Below are positions 23,001-35,000 of a stretch of DNA of 64,000 bases, piece after piece. A program made the position numbers and the translations under genes. Source of the DNA: Undaria pinnatifida (lineage: Eukaryota; Sar; Phaeophyceae; Laminariales; Alariaceae). The notes beneath the pieces were generated by a model that did not search any database, was not told the origin of the DNA, and saw only the letters and a program-made list of their open reading frames with translations. Numbering within the stretch: the first letter of the stretch is position 1; each line of letters starts with the position of its first letter. The stretch lies in the NCBI GenBank assembly GCA_012845835.1, contig JABAKD010000027.1:3613465-3677464 (forward strand), read 5' to 3'.

Positions 23001-26000
23001 AATATTTGTAGATGTTGGAAAAAATAAAAGTACGCCGATGGGTGGTGGTGACCAGCCATGTGCAGTAACTTGCCGCCGCATTTTGAGCTGCGATGTGCTG
23101 ATGTTCTCGCCAGCTGATTGTCGCTGTTGTCTGGGGTGCGTGAGTGGGGAGGACCACACCTCGCGCTGCAGCGACAACTCCAGAGGCGCCGAACCCCGAC
23201 CGCCGCACAACAACGCAGCGGGGTACAGCAAGCCTTCTCGCGGCCTGCGTCAGTAGCCTTTGCGATGCTGTCACCCTACAAATCATACCAGATAAAGTAC
23301 TTAATATACTTCGATGTTCAAGGTGGTCCACACATTTTTTATCAGTTTTTCCAAAACGCGCGGCGAAGCCGTGCTCGGGTCGGAGCCCTAGCCTGGGTTT
23401 GGGTTGGGGTTAGGGTTGGGGTTAGGGTTAGGGCTAGGGTGGGTCGACGCCCTCTCGCGATTTGACAAAAAAAAAGCACAGAAACACGTAAAACAGCTTA
23501 AAAACCTCCCTAAATATATACTGGAGTATTTGGTACTTCGTGTGGTACGATTTGTGGGACAAAGCCGGTAAAGGCGCCTCGCCTGCGTTGTGTGGTGGAC
23601 AAACCGCGCGCAGCAGCAGCAACGACAGCAGCGGCAGCTAGTAGTGTATGCACAGAGTACCGGTGCTCGTTTATTATATGGTATGTCATACTTTCTTTTT
23701 TCATGCGGCCGTACCACACAGCATTGCGAAGCACAACCCCCAGTTGTTTAGCAACACGCAACTAACCGAAGAAATAAACAACAGAAACACATTGCCGCCA
23801 TCGTACCGCTGTGTTGCTCCTGCTGTGCTGCTGAATGTTGTGTTCTGTATGGTAGGTACTTGGTATGTGTGAGTACAACTGACATTTAAGAACCTGGACA
23901 AAACTTGAACGCCCGCCAGCAGTTGAAACATTTGCAGTCGATAGCCCAAAACGTTAAAAAATGCCCAGCAGCAGGCGGAAGGTGCAATTTTAAAAGTCTG
24001 TACAGCCCAGAAGGTGAAATTTTTAACGACCACAGTACCGACCACAGGGAAGAAATTCGTAATTATGTTTACCATGGTATATCGTATCTGAAGCCAGCCG
24101 TACGTCCGCCACAAAAACAGATAAAATGCAATCGGAAGTCAGCGTACGTACGTATCAGGCACATACTGATAGATACATACGTTCAAGACTCGCAGCTAGC
24201 TGAAACCGACTACACCGCTTGCCACTATGGAGACCAAATAATGTACAATTCCAAGGAGAGAACAAAATTAAGGAAGAAAAAAAGCGAGACAAGCAGAAAA
24301 CGAAGCAAGGAAGATAATACGTAAGTAAGACGTTACGCAGTCTCACCATCAGGGGGGTTATATCGGGGTAAAGGCAAACCACACAGCGCAACGAAAAAAC
24401 ATTGACTCGTAATTTTGTACCAGGTACCATAGTGGGTATTTACCGCAATAATTATCTCAAAGCTTGGCAGGTATGACTCCCACAGCCGCCTTCAGATGCT
24501 GCCCCCCTTGAAAAAGGGTCGCATAGTTTCCGTGTACGAAACCACCCTGTTGTAAACCCTGGTGGAATATGTTTAGAAACGCCGACAGGATGACATGAAC
24601 ACCATGAACTAGTGCTCATACCGAAATCTTAAACCACTAACATTAGCGTAAACAGCGTAAACATCAGTAAGTACTTGATCCCCACAATGCATTTGGGGTC
24701 TCGCACCATTCGTGCAGTAGCTCTTATTCATGATGCGATCTAAAAACGGCCTTAACCCCCCGTCCCTTCAAGTAATGCACTGTAGACAAAGCTATGAACT
24801 CGTCTGGGCTGGTCCGTGTTACTTTCGGGATTTTACTTGTGGCGCGGTGGCTTTTTTGTTTTCTTTAGATTTCAAGAGCCTTCCCCCCTTTTCGTTTTGC
24901 GACACCCCCCGGATTGTAAGCCAACTACATCCCGAAGGGGAAGCTTGTAAGACAATTTATGTGTGAGAAGCTGGTGCGTTCCACAGCCGTCAGATTCCCC
25001 CCCCTCGTAACAGGTTTTTTTGTTTCCGTGCGCAGGTTGATTAAATGCTGGACATCGTTGTATCACCCTGTTGAGCCAGGTACTAGCTAGCACTATGGGG
25101 AGTCTCCGATCTGCATGTTTCATGACATAAATCTCCGTAACACGCGCGATCGACGTATCACAAACAGCACGCAGAGATGGGTTTCGACGAAATCTTCGAT
25201 CCGACACCTGTAGTGTATGTTTATATTCTGGTAAAATACAGCCCACGACTTGTTTACTATAGGGCATGGATACCAAAGCAAACCCGAACTGACGCTGTGT
25301 GACTAATAGCACGAGACCTTATTCCACGGCTCACACCCGATGCATGCCATTCGCCTGTCAGGCGATGCGGGCCCGGGGGCAATTCCCGACTCAACACACG
25401 GCTGGGGCTTTCCTGGACGCCTTGAAGCTGGATGGCCGAGTTGACCGCTGTGTTGCAGTCTATGACGAGATGGTGGACGGTGACGTCAATCTAGGCTGCG
25501 TGTGCTTCAACATTGTGGTTTCGACCTTGGTGCAGGTAAAACGTTGGTAGCCATGGGATCCAACAACACGGCAGCTAATGCTTGTGACTTGTGAGCAACA
25601 AGTTTCACGTACAGCTACACAGCTGCAGTATTCTGTGGTAGATGACAGAAAATGCTCTTTTTTTACATTTTTTTAACGCTGCCGACTGTGAGAAACAGAC
25701 AACGTGCGATGTGCGCGTGTGATTCCAAATGAGTACTGCTGTAGTGACAAATGCGCGAGAGGTGGCGTGGCCTCGGTCACGCCTGGTGATTTTATGTGTT
25801 AGCTGGTATATATTGAGATTGTCGGGGTCGGCGGACATTGATTAGGCGATTATCTGTTCTCGAGAAGCGTGCGCAGAGCCAAGGAAGCCGACACATCGAC
25901 GATCAATATTCTGCCATCGCAGGACGGCAATATCGCGGAGGGAATGGACATGCTTCAAAGTGCATCAGCGCGGTGGGGTGTTACCCCCGATGCATACACG

Positions 26001-29000
26001 TAAGTGGCTCTTGTAACGTGAAGCAAGACCCGGTGCTGACCTGCACTACCTATCCAGACAAAACAACAGCAGTACTACTATTAATAGTAGTATCATAGTA
26101 GTTGGAGCCTTGAATGTGGCACACTTCAGCATGTTACTGTCCCTACGGAGCACTGGAAGTAGTAATACTTGTAGTGTACTTGTGGTTGTACTTGTATTTG
26201 TACCTGTGCTTGGTTGTGCTTGTACTTGTAATGTACCAAAAAACAACTGCTCATGCCCTCTTCTTCGCAGCTTCAACATCTTCTTCACCGCAGCCGCAAA
26301 GCAAAATAGTGCCGCGAGTAAGGCCGCTGCGAAGGAAGCCCGAGCCCTCATGGATCGTTTGGGGGTGGCGCCGGACAGGATAACCGTCAACGCACAAATA
26401 AGCCGCGCCGTTAAGGAGGGCAGACTGGACGAAGCTATCGAAACCTTTGAACGATTACTTGATGGGGTGAGGCTAGCCCACGAAGGTCACGTTTTCGCTC
26501 GTGCCGTTGGTAGACTTACATGATACGCTGTACCCGCTCACACTCGAACTTTTACGAGATTGCGATTTCTCTGCGCCTGGCGTCCCCGAGTATTCTCGTT
26601 CTGAATCCCAGCGTCTTGCAAAACCTGACAGTGATATTACATTCTGCTTTTGGGGCCGGCAAGAGCCTGGGCGTTTGGCTTTGCACTTGCATGTTCGTTT
26701 CCCACATGATTATGGAGGCTAGAGAAGGCACCCAATCATGCCTGCCTCTAGTATTGTTGTGCTTTGATCAAGCCTGAATTGTTTCGATTCTGTCTTCCTG
26801 GGTTATCCACCAATATCCACAATTTATACTCGAGTATTCGTAAGCAGGTGGATGTAACCACATAACACCCCTGCTTTTCGCATTGTTCCAACTCGAGTTA
26901 TTTGTTTCGCTCGGCCCACGCCTTAGCGTTGCCCAATCATCGACAACGAAACGCGAAGCGATTTTTTCGTCACACCTGTGATGTAAATTCGCGTATGCCG
27001 CCTAAACCCGTCATCCATCAAATTTACATGCGTCCAATTCATAGGTAGTCGACCTATCTCGTGCCTCCGATTGATGCAGAGGGGGGCAGGCAAGCCCCTG
27101 CCGTAATCTTGAGGAGCAGTAGTGAGGGCGCTCGGTATCCATCATATGTTGATGAGGACGTTATTTGTGTTGCGAAAGACAGTCGGCCCGCATTTTTTTG
27201 GGAGTCACGTACGACATCTCCGAGCGCAGCGTTTGAAAATTTTCAGCAGCTTTGGGACCAATCTCACACCATAGGTGGTATTGACTGTTGACAGCCTGTT
27301 ATGTGACTACGCTCACCGCCTTCCCTGAATCGATCGTGCTGTCGGTACTGACTCTTAATATGTTATTGTCCAGGGCTTCGGTGGTGTCGTCCCGGATGTA
27401 ATATCTTTCAACGTGGGGATGGCTGCTTTTATGGCAAACAAGATGGACAAAAAAGCCTTCGAGTTGCTAGACGAAATGGGAAGACGCGGAATTTGTCCGA
27501 GGGCGGACACATTTAACTCGATCCTGACGGGGATGACCAAGGTAGGCACCTCTCTTTTTTATATATCATTCCACTGCGAATCGTCCGTCGACCGTTGTGG
27601 AGTTCCTGGCCGATAAGGATCGAGTAGATTGTCGTCAAGTGGATGACCCACGTCCTGTTGGTGTTTCGTTGTTTTTTCTATGTTCGTTGCTTCCCATGTA
27701 AATTCAATCGTCTCTACCGGCTCCTGAAGTTATCTGACTCTGAACCTATGAGAAAGTGCTCGGCCACGCTCGTTATCTGTAGGGCTCATGGCTCTAGTCG
27801 AATAAAAACAAACGTTCGACTTTCCCCATATTTTACTATTATTTACAAACATCGACGCAATTGTCTACAGCACGAATGACCAACGTGAACACACGCCCAA
27901 GGGATTCGCCCTGGGAGGTTATGGTGAATTGATTGGCCTTTTGCGTTTGGTGACGTAAACATTTCTTGTCGGTGCCGTGGTCTTTATTTTACAGGCAGGA
28001 GACACACTGGGCGTCATAGACGTGTTTAACAAGTACTTGCGGCAGGATAAGGCAGACCACGATAACGGAGTGGTGCCTTCGCTTGTTTCGTACAACCTGG
28101 TGAGATTGTGCTGACCGACCTTCTGGTCTTCTGATTGACAGTGTCTGACGTTCCCGCGATAGCGTTGGTGTGAGTGCCGATCGCAGCTCATTCGTACTGT
28201 AGGTAATGCCGCCCGAGGCTTGTCAACGCCGCCCATGTGGCAAAACTTCAATAGTGGTATTTGACAAGCACATACTAACACGGTCATGACGATGTTTTGT
28301 TTTACGATCACGCGAAGTGTAGTTGTAGTGCACGCCGCATGATACTGCGTTTGGTCCAAGGCCACATGCAGCAGTCTGCATGTCTGCGCTATATTTTGCA
28401 TGCTAGGGAAAGCTCGATGCGGCGGCAGTACATTGGAGGTATCATCGGAAGTGTGAAAAGAGACCAGTCTTGCGCCAGAGCTCCATCGTTAGACCCGGGT
28501 GTTTGCCGTTATCCGAAGGGGTAGGGGTCCGCACCTCTTGTATTGTGGCGCGTACCAGCACTGGCTGCGCGGGAGAAAAAGTCCCTCTGATCTGTAATCG
28601 TCCGACACCACGAAAGCGACCGATAATGTGTGTCCAACTGCCAGTATGTGATGGGGGGTCTGCGCGTTTGGTGGTAGGTCGTGGCCAGGTTGGCGCGTCG
28701 AGTGCCCCCAAACAGTCAATAGGTTCGTATATGCTGTTTATTGGAGACTCGTAATGTAGCGATGATCTTGTTGTTCCCGATCTGGCGCCAAATCGAATTG
28801 ATAAAATACGCTGCTTTTTGGTTGGCACATGCACCAGCTGTGGCCGTTTTGTCCGTTCGCATGAGCATCAATCGCTGGCATCCTTTCTTTGCGGTTGACT
28901 GCCAGGAAAATGGTTTCCTTTTTTTTTTGCAATTTCTGCCGGCGACGATATTTTGTTGTGTAGCGGCCGACGTGCTGCCATCTCTTTTGCATGCGGACAT

Positions 29001-32000
29001 CGAAGTTGTGACGAATCTTTCGAGTGTTCTTGGCCCAACAACCTGAGCACTGCTGCTGTGGGATAGTCGTGAGGGGGTACAATAGTAACGACATTGTCTT
29101 GGAGGGTTGCAGTAGTTGTCTAGCTCACGAAGCATGGAAGTTGTCTTTGGTTGTTGTGGTAGCATATCGTTGCCACATTCTCCCTTTCGCCTTCGGGTTG
29201 TGCGATGTTAGGTTCAACTTTTTGCGCTTTCGTTCCTGCAGCCCCGAAGCATGCGATTTGAGCCGGTGGTGTTTTGTTACTCTTCTTGGCTGCCTTGCCC
29301 AGGTCCTGCAAGCGCTCTGTCTCGAGAACGATAAAGCTCAAGCTCGATTAGTGATTGCCGACATGCGGAAAAGGAACATCAAGCCAGACAAGTGAGTACC
29401 GTAGCTGTTCTTGGGGATCTCCCTTTGGTTTTGGCTCTACCTCGATTTTTCACCCTACAAGTAGGTAAGTTCGTTTTGCTGCCCCTCGGCGCTTACTCCA
29501 ACTAAAACATGTTGTGTTCGAGACACGATGTAAGGCAAACCCGTAAGGAGCCACTGGGCCAAGGGGGGCACGACGTCTGGCAGGATTTTTTATCCCGAAT
29601 TAGCTTGCCTCCTCCGATTCCCGCTACGTGTTCTGTACGCAAGCCACCAAGCGGGGCTCAAGCAGGTACGATACTCGCCCGGAAGATTGCCGACGGACTG
29701 AAATCACCCGGAATAACCCCACGATATGCGCCCCCGTTGTAGCCGTGTGTGCTGTTCGTTTCCACCCAGTTTTTGATACACAACACGCACCTTGCGAGGA
29801 CATGATGATCAAATTGTAGCACGTTATGGTGGGGACGAGTACCTGCGAGAGTCCTATTTGATTCTAGAGTTAATTTTATCTCATGTTCCGGCCGGGTAAC
29901 AGTATACACGTCATGGATGCGATCAAGGGTTTCGCATCGTCGCGAGTTTCTGAGGCTTGAGTTGGAAGCACGACGTCACCTCACAAGGGGACGGAACACG
30001 CCTTCTGCATTTTGGCTTGAGTTTTGTCTTGATTGACGCCTGAACCGATGTACATACCCTCAGCCCCCTTGCTTATATTTTTATCCGTGTTGACGTATTT
30101 TTCTACCTTTCGTCCAAGTAACACCATGAACACGATGGATGGATCCGATGACACCATTCCCTGCTGTCCACCAAATAGCTGGTGCAATACGATACGAGTG
30201 GCTCAATGCAGAGGTCTAGTGTTTGTTTGTCTACCATTATTAATAATAGGATTGCAGTGTGCCGCGAGAGCTGCAGGACGTGCGGCCGGGCGAGAAGCTT
30301 CCCTTGCAGCCCACTCCCGTATTTTCTCGCTTGCATCGCCTGAGGCTTACCCATCAAGGAAATCCGTTGCCTTTCTCCGCGTCGCCCTGCGTGCGGTGAC
30401 TGCCACTTATACGCCACAGCATCACGTTAACAGCTCTAGTTCGACTCCAGTCCAGCCGCGAGGACGTATACCACGTGATGGAGACAGCGAGGAAGCTGCG
30501 CATTAAGCCATCACTGGCATTCCTCAATAGCTGCATCAGGGCACTGGGAGAACACAACGACATCTACGGAGCATGTCAAGTCATGGACCGAATAAAGTCC
30601 TTGGATAACATGAAGCCTGACGCAATTTCATACAACTCTCTCATTTATGCTCTGGTCCAAGAGCCGTGGGTTTTTGAGGTGGGTCGGCAAGCTCCCTTGC
30701 TGTACCTGTGCGCACTTTTCCGAGAACCTGCATCTGACGCTGCATTACAGAACACGTCGAATGAGGAGCACGTTTTTTTTTTTCATGCGCGTGACGTGAC
30801 GACTTACAAGCGACACCGAGCAGAGCACACAGACTGGTCGTTGGAAGCGCCCCGGATCAGTTTCGACTTTTAGGTTTCTTTCATGGCTTGAACTCCTCCT
30901 TCTGTTTAGTTTTGTTCACATGGTAAATACCGACAGGGCTTGGTTTTGAGGGGTTTTGGAGAAGCTTGGCGATCTGACATGGGCATAGACGCTTTTGTTA
31001 GACGCAAACATAGTGGTGACTTCGGTTCATCTCCCGATTTGATACGCTCGTGGAATCAATCCCGAAATACCCACACAGTCAGCTGGAGCTATTAATTGGC
31101 TTAATGGGCCACCTTGCTGGCGTAGAGAGTGTGTAGTATTTCCATGTGTGCATAAGTTTTTGGCTGCATACCTGGCCGAGAGCTTCGTATTATGACCGGC
31201 TAGCCTCTAGTGGTGTTACATAGGGGGTCCCCGAAACGTGAAAGGTTTTTGGAACTGATTGATGCGATGCCATGTGATGCTATGCCGTATACCGGTCGCT
31301 TTTCAGGTGATACAGAAAAAGGACCTGACGAACGGCAGGCGCAAGTCTGTGGCAGTATCGCCCATCGAGACAGCTCTTGTGTCGAGTGATGCGAAACCCT
31401 TAACGACAGCTTCCAGGCGGGAACTGCTGCCATCGCGTGGTGAGAACGGAGGCCAACGACCCGGCTTGACTTTTGAGACGATGTGAAGGAAAGTTGGTGC
31501 TTTGGGGAAGGACCATATATGCTGTTTTCTGCATACCATATTCTCACCCTGTCAACGCTTAGGTTGTTCGCAGTTGCCGGTGACGATCATGTCCATTCGT
31601 CGTCTTCTAAACATGCGAAATAGTAACGATTGGGCCCATCGTGCGCTCACGTTTTTTGCAGGGAGCACCAATCGCTTTCAGGAAGTCATTGGTGCCGAGG
31701 CAGCTCTCCTCTTACTGGAAGAAATGAAGGTGTCGGCGGGAGACTCTGGGGCCGTGCCCGATATTTTCACATACACCACTGTCATATCAGGAATGGCGCG
31801 CGCCGAGGCAAGTGGTGAAGCAGTGTGAAGTGCAAGCACGAATTATATCGAAGTTGACAAGTGGAAAACTTTTCGTGAGCACTTTCTAGAATACCCCCTC
31901 TTAACCAGCTCACCGTGCAACGGCAGGTGCGGGAGCGGGAAGCCGCACTGTCTAATACAGCGATCGGAGCAGCAGCACAATTAGTTTTCCGGGCCATCAA

Positions 32001-35000
32001 TTGGTTGCGCTTCCGCGGCAATGAGTTGATTATGTAGATCGGATTCTGGCATATCATTCTGCTGTTACGATATATAGACTGTACATAGACCGTAAATTGC
32101 GCTTTCAGTCTTGTCTGGAACCGGGTAAAAGACGAGCCCGGACACAGCAGAAGGATCAAGGGCAGCTATAGACTGGGATATTGATCGAGGGCGTGATGGT
32201 CGAAGTCACATAAGAGAAAAACATGGTTCGATATCTTGACAGTTAAGGAATATTACCGGTCGGCGCCCACACGCTCTTGAGCTGCAGTTTGTGCATTTTT
32301 TATAATATAGTTCACGTGATACCGACTTGTGTATGCACAGCAGTTAGCTAGGGTGTGAGAAAATTAGCGACCAAGCGTAGCGACCAGTCTGACTATAAAG
32401 CAGGCTCACGGTGTTGGCAGATTATCATGCTGCGTAAAATTGTTGTCTATGTCGTTTGCGTACACGACGCCTGCTACGATGAAGGTAGCATTTTTGGGCA
32501 AACATATTCTTCGGATTTCGGGACCCAGTATTGCTGGAAAGTTTTTTTTTTTTTTTTTGCTTTTTTACTCATTATTAGGCCATGAGAGTGTTCATCGAGT
32601 TGCACTACCAGGTATCATTTTTCTCTGAAATAGTTTTTGGGTGGTATATAACCCCTCAAGTGACAGCCCTCAGAAAAAGCTTGGTGCACCTCTACGCTAG
32701 CATGGGTCGCACCGGTTGTTGGCCATTGGTGTTTGAACACCTCTTTTTCGCGCCAAGCCAAATATTAGCCTTATTTTGTGGTGTTTCCCTCAAAAGCGTG
32801 GAGGTGTTTTGCATTGCGTTTACCTGCTCAGATCGTTGCCTTTTTGCTCAAGGCGTTTCTGAGACAGATTGTCGGACGTAGAAGATAATCTGTACCTTTT
32901 GTTGACCCTGATTTACCTAATGCCGTTAAGTTGCGGCCAACTCCTTCGGTCGTGCAATCATTCAAAATTCAGGACGCCCGAAGGTCCGGACGCGATGTCA
33001 AGGAGTGGTGGCGCATGCCCGGGAGCCAGTCTTGTTCGGAAAGGGGAGATTCAGTCGATGACGGCCCAGGTTTAGTTTCATCGACGGAAATGTGCAAACA
33101 GTTATACACCGAGGCTGTCGACAGAGGTATCCGGGTCAACGGCAAGCTCTGCAACGCGGTCATGGTTGGCTTTGGGTCTGATTTGACGGTGAGCAAGGAA
33201 GTTTCCGCCACGCGCACTACCCGCAATGTATGCAGCATAGTGTGTGCGCCTTCCTTTTTCTGCCCGGCCGTCGTTCACTATTTGGCTGAAACACACGATT
33301 GTAGATTGCCTCAGGCGCTAAATGGGCGGTGCCGTCTCATGCCCTTGACTGTCAACTCTATTTCGCGACGAAGCTGCCCTTATTTATATCCGAAGTGCCT
33401 GCGCCTTGAAATATCACTTTGATTGCCCCTTGGCAGGGCGCTGTTTCGTTCTGGCGGCAACACATTCGATCGGCTTTGAGGCCAGTTTCCAGCTGCACAA
33501 CCGATGAGGCGACCGGCGACGACACTCCCGTCAACATACTGACCGTGGAGGAGAAGCGCAAAAGCGACCTGTTCTCGGCGTATTGTGGACTGCTGCATGT
33601 GTGAGTACTACCCCCGTTGCGTTTTAGCGCACGACCAGGCTGTTGTCACACGTTTCAAAGCTCAACGATTCCCGTTCTTCCGTGCTGCAGATGTGGTCGA
33701 GCACAACGGCCGGATGCCGCGATGAAGGTGGTCTATGCACTGCGCAAGGACAAGATAACGCCGTCCGCGACACTGTCTAATTCGTACTTCAAGGCGAAAA
33801 AGGTGTGTGTCAATGTATATATGCTGTTGGTGTCAACCTTCTGTACTAACTGGGTATGTCGTATGCATGGGATAATGCGCTTCCACGTGAGGTCTCCAAG
33901 TTATAGAAGCTTTTTACGAGCCTAGTTATAGAAGCTATTTACGAGCCTGCTTATCCGTACACCCCTGGCAGGATGGCAAGCAACTGGAAGACAAGACACG
34001 ATCTAGCCGGGCGCCGTTTCGTGTCATGCAGCTGTTGCACAAGCAGATGGAGGATACGCTGGAAGGGACTTGCGGCATTTCCAAACACTCGGACCCTTTG
34101 AATCTGCCAATCGAGCGAATACGAATTCGTTTTTGAGCTTGTAGATTATATGGGCATCCAGCGGTGCCTCATTTGTTAACTACGTTGATGCGGGCTTGTT
34201 GTTCAGTGCACCATCGCCCAGGCTGGGCTTGTTATGGAGTCGATCGTGTGCGCACGACTGATGTGTTGTGATTGACGCATGTCGGTGCTTAATAACCATC
34301 ACCTGCGAGCACTGTAACGCTCTGGAAGGGTCATCACTGCGGTTGGTCTTGCTATTGAGGCGGTCTACGACTTCAGCTGCCAAGGAGACGTTTGATGCAG
34401 TGGATGCTGCTTAATAGGTGTTATGCTGTTTTGCGTTCTTGAGTCGCAGAGAGGTCGCGGGCAGGGCAGTGTTCGCAGAAGACGTGCTAGACCATCACGT
34501 GACTGCCTTCACGTGATAAGAAGTCTTCTGCTTGAGTTCTGCACCAAGATGTTTTTTCATGAATGCAAACGGAGTGGCATCAGAGGGACATTATTTCAGT
34601 TGCTTTCCTGGTAGGTCCTGACATGCTGGGGTTATTGGTGTACAGAGCGGGGTTGACTGCAGTCTAATGGTACAGTGTCAACCTTCAGGCGGTTGCGCTG
34701 GATTTCAAAGCTCGGCCGGTGTTAATATTACCCCATGTATGTACTTTGTCCAAGTCTTCCGATAGTGCGAGAACGAGTTGGCAAAAGTCGATGGAAATCG
34801 ACGATCGGTGGGAATGCTGAATCCTGCGCGCGATTATATTATAGGCTGCCGGGGGGGGAGACGGGATGGCACCTGTGAGGGAGTATCTCAACTTCCCCCA
34901 AAAGGCATTGGAAAGCTTGGAACCTAGAACGACAAGGATTTTTTGTTGCTATTGATTGGTCATCAAATCGAATAGATTCCTAGCGTTTCCACCCCTACCG

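Larger units (their letters stand above)
2021..25361 (+). other. Giant intron 1 of the PPR gene (about 23.3 kb)
   Basis: The intron starts GTGCGG after a GAG codon and ends CCTGTCAG before GCG ATG CGG. Both sides are phase 0, and the residues either side (..ADKFFE / AMRARGQF..) form one ordinary PPR motif, so no coding exon is missing between them. The contents are repeats and transposon remains, listed separately. No other host coding region was recognised inside. Confidence 0.8.

Noticed and set aside
23396-23445. Chromosome end
   Set aside because: The tract is short, degenerate and embedded between single-copy and repeat sequence within a gene.
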